A DNA stretch of 64,000 bases from Valencia hispanica (taxonomy: Eukaryota; Chordata; Actinopteri; Cyprinodontiformes; Valenciidae): positions 2,938,501-3,002,500 of the forward strand of contig OY747717.1 in the NCBI GenBank assembly GCA_963556495.2, written 5' to 3'. Below the pieces are notes generated by a model, which did no database searches, was not told the origin of the DNA, and worked only from the letters and a program-made list of their open reading frames with translations. Position 1 is the stretch's first letter, and the number at the start of each line of letters is the position of its first letter. Below are positions 45,954 to 57,474 of this stretch, one piece after another. The translations under genes were made by a program, and so were the position numbers.

Positions 45954-47464
45954 TTAACCATTTGAAATAGATAAAGATTATAGTTTAGTTATGCTGACAG
46001 ATTTGTGTGTCTAGCAGCCATGACTTTAACTGCTTACTGAATGAACTGAGAGTTGTCAATTCCAATTTAAAGTGTCTTTAAATTATGACTATGCCGTTTT
46101 TCAGCCAAAATCACAAGACCTGTGCCGTTTTCTAGGACATAGCTTCAGAAGAGCGGCAGTAGCTCATTAGCAATTCACCTCTGCGTTTGTGGGCGGAGCC
46201 AATGGTGCGGAGGACCCCTCCCTCTCCCTTCCCCCCAGCAATGGCTTCTGTGTGTGCATCTGACCCATCCCTGCTTTTGTATAAAATTAAACACAAATAA
46301 AAAGATTTAACAAATAGACCCTGTAAGACGCATTACTTTATATTATAATCTACATCACTCTAACACAGCAGCGTGCAGCGTGGCTGCTGAGCCGTAAATA
46401 GCTGACGTAATGCTAGCAAACAAGCGGATGGTTGAATTAGCTCCAGACAGAAAAACATAAACTTACGGGTAAAGATCCAGGCTGTCCACTTGATGGAAGG
46501 CGCTGCACTCTGCTTGAAAAGTAGTTTACTAGCGAATACCTTTTTTTTTTTTTTCTGCCAGTTGGTGAAACAGTTTTCTATGAAATGTTGACTGCAAACT
46601 GATGTTTTTAATCTTACTGTGACCAAGAAACTTAATCTATTTCTCTCTCACTGCAGATGGTTTTGGTAAAGTAGGAAAGCTAATAACATCATTCTTCTTC
46701 TTCTTAGCGTCGCAACGCGCTACAGCACACAGGTGTTGATCCGCCATCGTCTTCTCGAGTTGGCAGGGCAGAGCGAACCAGGAGGAGGAGCTTTTAGCCC
46801 TGCTCAGTGCGGTTGCTACGTCACAAACGCAGTCTGTTTTTAGATGGCCTTTTAGCGTCCGCTACTGATTCACAGTGATTTGAAAGCAGAAAAATACCCA
46901 GAAATGCCATTTCGAGCGTAATTTTCTTAAGATATGTCCTCTGGCATCAGAAAAATGCCACAAGAACACGTTAACAACACGAAATACACGATTTTCATCG
47001 GAGTGGGTCTTTAACAACGCACTTATGCGGTTAGGTGTGGATGGAGATTTTATTTTATTTTTTAAACGAGCTGTTAAAGTTATTAGTCTTTAAATAACCC
47101 CGTCTACGTGCGAACATGGCCTAAGCCGCTCTTATCGGGGGTTCTGCTGTGCTGGAGAATCGTTATTTTTCTCAGCCTGTTTGCAGAACCTTGACCTGTT
47201 CTGGTTTAAAACGTGGGCCTAATCTGGTCTGAATCATGGGCCGTGTCCAAATTCAGGGTCTGCATCCTTCGGAGGACTCATTTGAAGGATGCCACGCCAC
47301 AGCGCCACGACGAAGGGTGTCCAAATTTGAAGGATCCTATAAATGCGACCCACTAATGCGTCCTCCTTTTCCCCGAATCTGAAGGATGGGTCTGGTGGAT
47401 CCTTTCACGTCCTACCTATCCCATAATTCCTTTCGGCAGAGCGCTTCCAGCAGTTTAAAAAATA

Positions 47465-49971
47465 ATGGCGGACGGAGCGAGCGGTAGCGGAGCCGAAGAT
47501 TATGCATTCCGATGTAACTTTTTTTTTTAACTGGCGGTTCAAACAATTAATTTTTACAATTAATTTACAATAAATTTTTTATTTTAATTTTTTGTCTAAT
47601 TAGGCCGTTGGTTTTAGCGTTAAGCATTTTTTTTTGCATTTGTTTACGTTTACGAGTCTTGAAAAAAATCACGTTCGTGAACTAGCTTGTTTCTTGTGCG
47701 AATATCACCTTTCACACAGAGCTAATTTCTTGTTAGGGATTTAAGCTGTTTTAAACATTTTAGGGTCGAAAGAGCAGACAGAGCTGTTCATAAAGCTCCG
47801 GGGAGAGAACGATGAGCTCTTCACCGGAGCAAAGAACAGGAATAAATCTATTTAGAAATCCCATTCTTATGACTACGGTGTTATTCACCTTAATATCATG
47901 GCAGTTTTGTTTCTTTTGTTTTGTGCAGTACATATAATCTTACTGCAGTCATTAAACAGCTGAAATATTTTCCTGCTTCTCTTGTTTTGTCCTTTTTTAG
48001 TATAATTCTTTACAGTATTGTTCCACTATTGTCGTTTTGATTTCTGTGATTAGCACAATTGCAATATTTTCCCCTTTTCTCCTACGTTAGGATAGTTCTG
48101 GAGAAGATGGGCCTGTCCGGGAAAATAACACCAGCCCAAGCAAAGAAAAAGTGGGATAATTTAAAGTATGTCCATATATAGAAAATAATATATTTTTTTG
48201 TAACATAAGTTAAAAAAGAGCAAATCCTAGGTTCCTGCAATTTCCGCCCTACATTTTCTTTAAACACATATCCAAAATTAACTTAAAGCTGTTCTTGAAC
48301 CATTTTGAGTAGAGACATGGCTGGGTCTCTTTGGAAAGCAAACACTCTAAAATTTATCCCAGAACTGTCTTAATATCTCTGAGTGCTATTATTACCAAGC
48401 AATATTAATTTTAATACCCCAAAAAATGATTTTATTTGTGTCCGAATATTTATTTTATATAAATACATGCTGTAAAAATGGCTTTAAAAATAGGTTGGGA
48501 CCTAAAACACACTGTGGGTCTAAAGTCTGAAGTATTACCTTCACCCACACCAAATGTGACAGCAATAAACCAAAAAATGAATATTCTGCACACATTTTTA
48601 TAACTACAGGTCAAAGGTGGTCAAAAGTGTGCCATATGCACCATCTCCTGGGTAAATGCCGTAGTCCTCCCTGAATTAAAAATATCATCAGAATCATAAC
48701 TGCATCTTACCATATAAAGCTCCACGGCTTCTTTCAATGTTGTATTTTGATCATAAAGGGTGTTTGGACACGGTGCTGAAACAGTATGTTACTGGTTCGC
48801 ACTGTGCGTAATCTCTTCATGAATAAGACATTTTACACACGTCATATACCATGGCAGCGACTAAGTCCGCCCGGTCATGTTATATATCTGCGTTTACAGC
48901 ATTACATTGGCTATTCGATGCGTCAATCATCAGAGTTCTGGACCGCGATGGGTTCGAGTTACTTACTGACTTTCCATCCATGCGCCATTGGTTGGAGATC
49001 TACCCTACGTAAGGAAAACACCGGATTAATTTTTTTTTTGTTTTTTTTTCTTCTTTTTTCTTCTTCTTCTGGGCATGCTCAGTGACCTTTGTAGGCGGAA
49101 GTGGAAGCAAAGGAATCGGAAATAAAGCCGTAAAGACTACAAAAATGGCCATAGACATTTCGGGAGCACATTTTCACTGTTTGTTCTACATTTTTTATTG
49201 GTTTTGCTGTTGTCCTGGACTAATAACTTTATCGGAGGACTTTACTCGGACCCTTATTGATGTAAAAAGACAATTTTTGTTCGAAATGGATCGGTTTTGT
49301 CACGTTTATTGGACTACAAAGTGGTGAGTTCCATATATTTATACCTCCATCAGGAGAACGTTTGTGTTGGCAAAAACGCTCACTGTCTACAGTTATGATT
49401 GTATCCTTAAACGCCAGCCATAATTGGAATCACAAGACTCTTAGCTTTCCAATGATATAAAATATGTATAGGTTCATATAAGTTAGAAGTCAGAAATTTG
49501 GTGGATTTAAACTAGGAAATGGGCTGGGCCCGCCCGCGGGCCCTCGGATCGCTAACGGGTCTCAAGCTTGCATGTTTTGTGAACTGTTCTGATTTTTACA
49601 TGTCTTTAGGAATGCAAGTATCCAGGTTCAGGAGAGGGAGTGAGTGGGAAGCCCACTGCTGCTACTTGGCCCTGGTTTGTCCAAATGGAGGAGGTTTTAG
49701 GACAAAGGCCTTCAATTTGCCCCCCTGTCCTTATTCCCTCCATCCCTACGGACCCTCCAGGGCCAAGTGCAGCAGTGAGGGACCAAGAGGAAAGAGAGGA
49801 GCAAGAGAAGGAAGAGAAGGAAGGAGAAAGGCAGCCAGCAATGAAGAAGAGGAGGAGGGACAGTGACCAGGAGCTGCTAGACCTCATCAGGAGGACATGA
49901 GGCAGCAGAGGGAGGCTGACGACAGGAGGGACAGGATCTTTTCTATTCTTGAGCGATTAGTGCCAAAATGA
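47465..49971 (+). pseudogene. broken SANT/Myb-like DNA-binding gene of the Harbinger-like element
   Basis: Four exon-like blocks can be followed. Block 1 (47465-47513) starts MADGASGSGAEDYAFR and stops at a GTAAC donor. Block 2 (47764 to about 47840) continues W-SKEQTELFIKLRGENDEL then FTGAKN, and runs into an in-frame TAG at 47853 with no donor. Block 3 (48091-48165) reads IVLEKMGLSGKITPAQAKKK then WDNLK, with the donor GTATGT. Block 4 (49610-49971) starts CKYPGSGEGVSGKPTAATWP, passes an E/R-rich stretch, suffers a frameshift near 49890, and ends in ERLVPK and a stop. W...QT..FI..R.E and KKKWDNLK are hallmarks of the SANT/Myb-like (trihelix) domain that accompanies Harbinger transposases and helps bring them to DNA. 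The early stop and frameshift make it a pseudogene here. Confidence 0.8.
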
Positions 49972-50173
49972 AATTTTTTTGAGGGGTTGGGAGGGAATAA
50001 ACTTGTTTATTGTTGTGTTTATAACACGAGTCGGTCGAAATAAATTGCTTGAAACAAATAATTCATATTCATAGTATTTATCTTTTTTATTTTCAAAAGT
50101 TTTCAAAGAAAATTGAACATTTGTTAAGAAAATTAACAGTGTATAATTTTAATTAATTAATGACATTCAGAAA

Positions 50174-50259
50174 ATAAAATTTAAGGTAACAAAATTCAAG
50201 AACATACAGAAATAGTTATATTTCTGTATGTTCTTGAATTTTGTTACCTTAAATTTTAT
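50174..50259. repeat. perfect 41-bp inverted repeat with 4-base loop
   Basis: The arms 50174-50214 and 50219-50259 are exact reverse complements over 41 bases, separated by GTTA. The left arm runs ataaaatttaaggtaac, then aaaattcaagaacatac, then agaaata. The hairpin stem is AT-rich. It lies downstream of the SANT-like pseudogene. Likely origin is a template switch or a fold-back structure. No function is claimed. Confidence 0.97.
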
Positions 50260-51027
50260 ATGCCTTTAAATAGTTATATTTACAGGACAAGAGACATTTT
50301 AACAAGTCACTGCGCGATTAATCTGAGTGACGGGGTATTGGACCATCTTTTTATTATTACACCGGGGGTCCCTGGCACTGTTGCTGGAGCCGCTGAAAGG
50401 ATGAGAGATGAGAGACGTGAATGGAGTGCTGCAGCAGGGATCTGTGGTTGGTCCTCTTTGGTTGGCGAGCCAAACATCACAGGGTGGTCTGCAGAGAGCT
50501 TCAGGGTCTCTCCTCCCGTTGTCCACTACATCGTCCACCTCCAGGGTCTGCAGAGCGGCTCAATCGACGGCTGTCACATCTGTAAGATGCATTCATGAAA
50601 ATAGAAATAGGATAAATTGAATCCAATCCTTCAATCTCATGACAAAATACTTAAAAAGATATTAAAGTTATTGTTTACTTGCCTGTTAAAGGTATTCATG
50701 ACCTGGTGGTACCTCCTTTAGGGCAGACACCTCAGCGCAGAGTTGCTCCCTCCCCCTCATCTTCCTCCACCAAAAAAATAAAAAAATAAAACATATACAA
50801 CCTACAACTTTAGGGACTTATTAAGATTGGTTGCTGGTTTCACAGGTTTGAATTCATTTTTGGACTTCCTCTAACAAAACAGGCCGATGTTTATGCTTCG
50901 GCTCACTGCCTTTGTAGGGGAAATTAGCAGAAGAGCTAAAAACAGAAACATAATGGCTTACCTGGATATGACTATCTCGATACAGACCTCTCCAATGGCG
51001 AGCGTAGAGTGCATTTAATTCCCTTAA

Positions 51028-51685
51028 AGGTTGGATATGGAACATGAGCACTATAGCGACATCTAGTGGGTCTTTGTTGTAGCTACAACAATGGAAAAAT
51101 AATTCCCGTTGGTGGGTTGCCTGGATCGCTGCCGATGCGCCCAGTGACCAGCCTGAACTGCGTCCAGTGAGGAATGTATTTTAAAGCAGTTTAACTGACA
51201 GCTAAAGTTAGCGAGTGAGTTAGCTTACCGATCCAGGAGGAAGTCGCCGTTTCCGCGTGTGTTTGACGCCGTGGACATGTTTTATGTGGGTCCATCCAGT
51301 GTAGGCTTCCCCTAAAACTACTCTAGTCTCTGTTGTTCTCCGGTCACTCCTCTCCTGAGACGGATAACGATATCTCCTCCAGGGCTCTGAAGCTGATGCT
51401 TGACTTGCTGACTCAGCCATTTTTTCCCAATACCAGCCGAGTTGTACCGACCACATAGTTGGATCATAGAGACCGTATCTGGCACCCGGCGGCCGCTACT
51501 GGCAGTAGCTGTAAACATTACGTCATTGTCGTGCCCGTTAAAATTTATATTTTATTATATTTTAATACTGTTTTATTATATTTAAATTTAAATGATTTAA
51601 TTTTGCACCATTTGAAACACCCGTGGAGGTATTATTATTAGTATTTTTTAAATAGCTTTTTATGAAAATGTTCCATATTCCATCT
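51028..51685. mobile_element. TTAA-flanked DNA element inside the Harbinger-like element
   Basis: Left end aggttggatatggaacat, right end atgttccatattccatct. 15 of 18 positions match as inverted repeats. TTAA lies at 51024-51027 and 51686-51689. 658 bp. Contains an exon-like frame on the minus strand. Confidence 0.82.
51229..51420 (-). pseudogene. exon-like fragment of a transposon protein
   Basis: On the minus strand an ATG (51418-51420) opens MAESASQASASEPWRRYRYP and continues RSDRRTTETRVVLGEAYTGW up to a GTAAGC donor at 51228. The block 'R.RSDR....TRV.LGEA...W' resembles a short conserved segment seen near the start of transposon-encoded proteins in fish, where it is usually followed by a hydrophobic 'LLDR' helix that is absent here. 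Only this exon is seen. Family not named. Confidence 0.45.
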
Positions 51686-51911
51686 TTAACTCAAGTAAAA
51701 ATAATGACGAAAGAGAATAACTGTCATCCATTTTTACTGATTTTGCTTAGCGGCGTCCCGGTTGCTAGGCGACAGGACCTGCGCAGCGTACTGAAAGAAG
51801 GGTAGGCTGTCCAAATTCACAGACACCTACTTCCGGCTTTTGCGGTCGAAGGACGACGGGTCCTCCTTCAACCGGGTAGGAAGGATGCAGACCCTGAATT
51901 TGGACACAGCC

Positions 51912-52505
51912 GTGGTGTCGAAGAGCGATTTCTCCTGCTGTCTGTCGGACGTTGAATTGTTTTTTAGAAGAGGAAGATTTGACCCGATATTAATGTCGCT
52001 TCTAAAGGCCGATATTTTTATTTTTATAGATATTGCCCTAACCTTTTGACACAAATGAGACACCTACCACACCGCTGACATTGCTTCTCTGCTTCCGTTA
52101 AACGCCCCACAATCCTTTGCTGCATCACCGTCGCTGTCACATGACCAACACCCCCATCATGAAACACAAACTGCAAGCTGGAAGTAAACATCGGTTGATA
52201 TCGGCCCATTTTGACTTATTGGAGCGATATGTTAAAAAATGACCTAAATTAGCCGATACCATTATGTTAACGCCGATAAATCGCGTATCCCGAATTATTT
52301 TTTTCAATGCAGAGCAGAACCTTGGGAAGGTGATTTTTAGTTGGTCAGATATTTAAATTTCAAGGAAGCGATTTCATATTTAACTTTTTTTATCCAACTC
52401 GTTGCTGTTGCATTAAATTGGAGGCAACACAGAAGTGAATTTATTTATTTTTTTTACTTTAAAATGGACAATACTTCTGGATCTGTGTTTCTGCTCTGTC
52501 TTCTC
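51912..52505. other. intron 1 sequence with a possible unclassified element
   Basis: Bases 51960-52275 are rich in gatatt/ccgatatc motifs (gacccgatattaatgtc, tgatatcggcccattttg, ttagccgataccattatg), so another element may be present, but ends were not found. Confidence 0.35.
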
Positions 52506-52612
52506 AAACCCCCAGTTGGTCGTGGCAGATGGCCGCTCGTACTGAGCCTGGTTCTGGTTCTGCTGGAGGTTCCTTCCTGTTGAAGGGGAGTTTTTCCTCT
52601 CCACTGTCACTA
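52506..52612 (+). mobile_element. retroposon fragment (CTGGTTCTGCTGGAGGTT type)
   Basis: Contains gtggcagatggccgctcg, ctggttctgctggaggttcc and ggagtttttcctctccactg, a widespread fish repeat probably belonging to a LINE/SINE 3' region. Non-coding. Confidence 0.65.
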
Positions 52613-52615
52613 CAT

Positions 52616-52728
52616 GCGTGCATCATGTTAGCAGCAACATGTCCACCTTTATCGGTGCTGCCCGAGGCGTCCTCCCCGAGCTGCAGCTCATGTTTACCAG
52701 ATGTCAGCCCAAGTGGAGCTTTAAGTCT
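52616..52728 (+). repeat. repeat module A, second copy
   Basis: tgcatcatgttagcagcaac ... gtcctccccgagctgcagct ... cagcccaagtggagcttta. Reverse-complement match to 14530-14632. Confidence 0.8.
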
Positions 52729-53578
52729 GAAACAGGAAGGAAATGTCCTTCATTCCATCCCATAATATGTGGCGGAGAGCAGCGTACTCATAGCTGGTAG
52801 ATTAGTTTCTGTGTATGACAGGTGGAAAACATCCCATTGGTCAATCTGACGCAGAAACTAAGAAAACGCTGCAGAGTTACAGTTCTGTATTAAAGTGACA
52901 GTAAAGAAAAAAAACTAAGACTGGAGTTTAAACTTTAAGTGTCTTTGGGAGAATCCTGCTTTTTATTGTCTATTACTTTGAATAGAAAAATAATACTTAT
53001 TTTCTCAGGATATGATTTCGGATTTTTGTGTAATTTTTGTCCTGTATGACTTAAAAGTTGAGCTATTATGGTTATACCATTTTTTTCTGATATAGATTAA
53101 TTATTTCTATTTAGATTTTAAAGTCATTTCCTGTAATGGTTGACTTGTAAAAGCTGATCTGAAGTTCATAAATATTTTTCTTTTTAACTAAATAGAGCAG
53201 GAATAATTTAAATATGTTAAAATCAAAAGTCTTCTTTAAGTAAACGGAAAATGATTGATGTGTTTTAAGGATTGGACCAAGTTTCCTCTTTTATGGAAAT
53301 CATATATTTAAATTGCCAACACACATTTCCTTTAGCTTTCATTGAAAATATGACCTTGATATTATTATGAAACATATTTTGGACACATGTTGGTTTGATT
53401 TGTGGTTTGAATGAATAAAGATTAAGATAAATTGATGGAAACTGGATGGATTTAAGAGTAGAAAGTAGCCATGGAAGGTATGAAGACAAAACCCTAAGTG
53501 GGGAAAAAAATCTGCAACAAAAATAATCGTTTTATAATTGAATCGAAATCGTGAGGCACCAAATATGGAACAGCCCTA
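52729..53578 (+). mobile_element. repeat module B, second copy
   Basis: Co-linear with 14925-15725 from gaaacaggaaggaaatgtcc to atatggaacagcccta. Here module A abuts it directly, whereas in the first copy they are about 290 bp apart with A inverted. Confidence 0.8.
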
Positions 53579-54492
53579 CCGATTAGCTAATTTTTCTTCT
53601 TTTCTTGCTTCATTTTGTAATAAATAATCTCCAGGGCTTTCTGGAAATTGTTTGTACCGTTTCAGGTTATGGTGTTCATGGAAAGTGTTTTTGTGTTCAG
53701 TCTTCAGCTCTGGACTCGTGTTTCTTTCTTTTCTTTTTTTTTTTTTAAAGACCACAATCGTTTTTATGGTTGCTTTTTTTTTAATTATCAGCATGAATAA
53801 AAATCAACATCTCTCTGATTGGCTGAGGCCCCTTAAGGTCTGCTGTCCGACTGTGGGAACGCCGCTGCTTCCACGTCTGAGAGCACCGGAAGTCAAGGTT
53901 GTTATCGCGTCTCCCTGCATTCCTTTCGACTCTTAACACACTCTGCACCTGTTCGTGTCTGTCTGCGGCGCGCGCGCACACATATGCATGCATGCAGGAA
54001 CAAGTCAAAGCCTTTCCACAACAGTCTGACAACACGTTCAGTGGGAAAATATGTCTGCAACGCATGAGATCAGCCCCCGCCACTCGGTTTGTTTCTGTGC
54101 GTTTGTGTTTCCCTGCGCAGGCTTTGGGGTCAGTAAATGTGGTTTTAAGATCAGAGTTCAGCTCTCAAAGTGGAGGAGGAGGAGGTTAAAGTTCATCCCT
54201 AATGAAATCTGCAGACTGTGTGTGTGGAAAACGGAGGGATTTGGATCTTCACGCTTGTGCAAGGTGCATTTCAGGCAAGGCAGCGGCTTCTCCCAGCCGG
54301 TCAGGCCCTCTCAGCGAACATCTGTGGGTTTTTAGTTTGGTATTTGAAGGAGGTGTGTGCGGGGTGAGAGAGTGGCCCAGTAGGGAGATACTGACAGTTT
54401 GATCTTGTGATTTAGTCAAACTCTTCTTTCGATCGGGGCGGTGATCATTCACCTGCAGTGATTAAGAAAAAACTGGGTGCAGAGTTTTAATT
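53579..54492. other. intron 1 sequence, nothing recognised
   Basis: No gene. A cgcgcgcgca / atgcatgcatgcag stretch lies at 53969-53997. Two short hairpin-poor GC blocks otherwise. Confidence 0.45.
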
Positions 54493-55102
54493 TACCGTGA
54501 TTTTCGGACTATTGAGCGCACCTGAATATAAGCTGGAGGTTTTCATGTTGTAATGAGATATTTACACCGAAATCTTTATTGTTGTTTTTTTCAAACTCTC
54601 CCTGAAGGTCGGCAGTATGGCGTCAGCACAACCTGACAGTAAACATGCCTTGTTAGAACTTTATCCTACCAGAAAAATAATTGGTCTCCATCTTCCTCTT
54701 CCTCGTTAAAGCCACTGAAGTCGTCTTTTTCCGTGTCCTTATGTCCTCTGAAAGCTTTTGTCGTCTTTTTACACCGACTCAGTTCTTCCCGCTGCCTCCT
54801 CTAAAGTCTCACCATCGATTCATTGGTGCTAAGCTAACCTGCAGTAGCTCTGATTCCTTCTTTGATGGCCAGCTCCGTTGCCTTTAAGTTAAAAGCTGCA
54901 TTTCTTTGTGTGTTTTCCAAGATGAGGGTGTGTGCATGAAAACTACCAGTAGCGTCTTCTTTGGCGCATCATCTTTCCCCACATGTCTGTCTCACTTTTG
55001 TGCTTCCTGGAGGTCGTTCACTAGTAAGAAAAATCGTATCGGACGCAGGGTCCAAAGCGTCTGCAAAAAAAAGTAGCGGCTTATAGTCAGAAAATTATGG
55101 TA
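54493..55102. mobile_element. TA-flanked DNA element with CCGTAATTTTC-type ends
   Basis: Left end taccgtgattttcggactat; right end cggcttatagtcagaaaatt then atggta. They are imperfect inverted repeats about 28 bp long, with TA at both junctions. Relatives with 'accgta.tttt.cggactataagccgc' ends are common in fish. 610 bp, no transposase. Confidence 0.65.
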
Positions 55103-55828
55103 TGTCATAATATCGATATAGCGGTCTGTATTGCAGGGAAACTGAAGAAGGCATTTTGATGGCATTAAAAATGTTTTTAAGAAATGGCATTAAAGGGGCA
55201 TTAAAAAGCATTAAATCAGATTAGCTGATTTCACCAGAAACCCTGATGAATCACAACGTTTGCTTTGAAAGTGACTTACGCAACTTTCAGACCCCGTTTT
55301 TATTTCTAAGCACCCATCCGTCTTTTATAACCTGGTTGTTTTTGCAGGTTGCGGAGGCGGGGGACAATTAACCACACGTTCAAACCTAATGACAATTTAA
55401 AAACCAATTTTAACCTGTCGTGTTTTTGGACTAGGGGGAAAAAGCTGGAGTACCCTGAGAGAGCCCACGCTTCCGCTGGTTGTACAGTTGGGTATCGAAT
55501 CGATTTGATTCTGATTCTCAAGAGTTGGAATCGATTATCACGTTCTGATCTGTCAGTGCTATTAAAAACGTTTCTTTGAGCTGTTACCTTAATTACATGA
55601 CTGTAATTCAATGACGCGACACTGGATGGCGTTATAGTTCAGCAGAGGAAACGGTATTAACTGGGTCTGGAGTTTTCCCTCCTATTTTAGCTGTAAAGAG
55701 GGTAAAATGTTATAAACGATTAAAATCGATTTATGCATGTACGAATCGATTTTTAAAAGAGTTTTCTGAAGAATCGAATCAGAATCAGAGGATCGATTTA
55801 TTTATTTTTATTTTTCCAAAGCTTACTG
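55103..55828. other. intron 1 sequence with a possible ATCGATT-rich element
   Basis: Bases 55488-55800 hold inverted aatcgatt/gaatcgaatc motifs (gggtatcgaatcgatttgat and tctgaagaatcgaatcagaa) that may be ends of another transposon. No TSD was found. Confidence 0.4.
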
Positions 55829-55905
55829 GTAGAACATGCAACATCCATGCAGAAAGACCCCAGGCTGGGATTCGAACCGGGGACCGTCTTGCTTCAACGC
55901 ACTTC
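55829..55905 (-). mobile_element. SINE-like fragment with tRNA-type B box
   Basis: On the minus strand the string ggtccccggttcgaatccca is a B-box promoter motif, followed by gcctggggtctttctgcatg, which is a common fish repeat. No A box or tRNA fold, so this is not a tRNA gene. Confidence 0.5.
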
Positions 55906-56689
55906 TGGGTATATTTCTACAATATTCCTTCTGCTACAAATTGGTTCTTTGAATAAGATTAATACGTTTCTATTAAAACAAATAATAATTTTCAGGTAAA
56001 TTTTAAATGGCTTCATTTTTAAATCCAGAGTTTTGTAAATGAGCCGGCGTTCAGTCGCTCTGCCTGAAATATTCCGAGTGAGTGGGCGGAGCCTCTTTCA
56101 GACCGTTGAATCTGGATAATGGACCGTTATGGAGCAGGTTCTGGTCTCAATGAATGGTTCTCACATCATGTAGGAGGGGAAGGGCAGCTCTTTCCCTTCA
56201 GTAGTCAGATGTGTCTCATTTTAAGGTTTTAGGGACTTTAGGGACAGATACCAGGAGGATGATGCTGCTCCAATTTACATGAAACCAAAAATCAAAGAAG
56301 AAAGCCATGAGGTTTGTGTTTGACCAAAATCACTCCTTAAGATGTTTTTCTGCTTTTGCTAATTCCTCTAAGGGACGGCGGGAAGCGTTTCTCTTTTCAT
56401 CTCCCGTCTCTCCGCATGCACACGTTTAGATCTGCGGACGGGCTTTCTTCGTTTCAACAGGAAGCGGCGGAGAGAGGAGAGGAGAGCTCTCCCAGCAGCT
56501 GTTCGGCGTTTACGTCATGGAGCGCGGAGCCGGCGTCGTGGCTCAGCGTTCGCACGCAATGCTTCACAGAGGGCCGAGCCGTCCGTTAAGCAGAGGGGAA
56601 ATCGTCACCTCGTCTGAGTGAAACGGGGACATCGGGTTTAGTCTAAGGACATGCAGATCCTCAGCTACGCCCTTTGAAGCGAGCAGGCC
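55906..56689. other. intron 1 sequence, nothing recognised
   Basis: No gene. The open frame at 56356-56589 has no domain. Confidence 0.45.
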
Positions 56690-57470
56690 CATAAATTGTA
56701 CTCAAGAGTAGCACTACTTAAACATATCTTTACTGAAGTGAAAATAAAAAGTAGCCGTCTAACAACAATTACTTATTAGGTATTTTCATACTCCGCTGGT
56801 TATTTTCAAATGTTGTTAAAGATCCCTCGGTAGCTTCGTGTTGGAGACAGTGCGGTAAAATAGAAGCATTAAGCATTCGATTAAGCGTTAAAAAGTATTT
56901 GGTAAAAAGGCCTCTTGAGTACTGAGTAACATCTGATCTCATATTTTTTTAATTATGTCATCAGACAGACAAAAATATTATGGTATTGGGAAATTCTGGT
57001 ATTTCAAAGACTAAAATAAAATAAAATTTATACAAATTATTAACATAAATACAAACTCAAAGCAGAAAAAGTCAATTTTTTTTGCATTATAATACCAATG
57101 CTTACAGTAGGAAATGAATAACTACATTTTAGTACAAGGTAAAAAGTACTTCCAATGACAATTTGTTGTTCACTATATACTCGGTTTACCTCAAAACAGA
57201 AGATTACATTAGAAAATCAAAGCTTGTGTAGAAACAGGAGGTCTGCTTTAATAAACTGTAGGCGTATTTATGGTTAAAATATGTTTGCTCTACTTTCGGT
57301 GGATTTACTCAGTGGGTACAGTATCCAGAAATATTACTCAAGTAAGAGTAGTGATACTTCATAATAATATTACTCAAGTAAAAGTCAAAAGTACAGCATA
57401 GCAAAGCTACTCCTAAAAGTATATTTTTATTTTTTAAGTTATTCAGGTAAATGAAACAGAGTAAATGTAA
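56690..57470. repeat. relic of an ACTCAAGTAAAAGTA-type repeat
   Basis: The ends carry actcaagagtagcactact on the left and tattactcaagtaaaagtca / gctactcctaaaagtat on the right, partly inverted. This resembles a known class of fish DNA element. The interior is AT-rich and non-coding. Confidence 0.45.
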
Positions 57471-57474
57471 CCAG

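Larger units (their letters stand above)
44379..47010. mobile_element. TTAA-flanked DNA transposon inside family C
   Basis: Ends are agacccactccgat and atcggagtgggtct, a perfect 14-bp inverted repeat. TTAA lies on both sides (44375-44378 and 47011-47014). The TTAA target and R-rich 5' end suggest a Kolobok- or piggyBac-type element; the superfamily is inference. 2.6 kb, with no intact transposase. It contains a (TA)n tract at 44720-44766 and a second TTAA-flanked element. Confidence 0.88.
43932..47121. mobile_element. element family C copy split by a TTAA-type transposon
   Basis: The left part (gcctcgtccgcacgtagccg ... ggcatgtctatgaatgcatt) and the right part (caacgcacttatgcggttag ... acgtgcgaacatggcc) are joined in the copy at 35737-36310, read on the other strand. 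The ends gcctcgtccgcacgta and tacgtgcgaacatggc are partial inverted repeats. No TSD is obvious. Confidence 0.8.
47239..51911 (+). mobile_element. 4.7-kb Harbinger-like element
   Basis: Left end ggccgtgtccaaattcaggg then tctgcatccttc; right end gaaggatgcagaccctgaat then ttggacacagcc. These are near-perfect inverted repeats about 32 bp long. The ends and the enclosed SANT/Myb-like gene match a teleost Harbinger/PIF-type family (from memory). No clear 3-bp TSD: atg versus gtg. No nuclease (DDE) gene was recognised, so the element looks non-autonomous or decayed. It contains a perfect 41-bp hairpin and a TTAA-type insertion. Confidence 0.75.

Noticed and set aside
55860..55890. tRNA-like B box on the minus strand
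   Set aside because: Only the T-arm-like motif is present; no A box or cloverleaf, so it is a SINE-type fragment.
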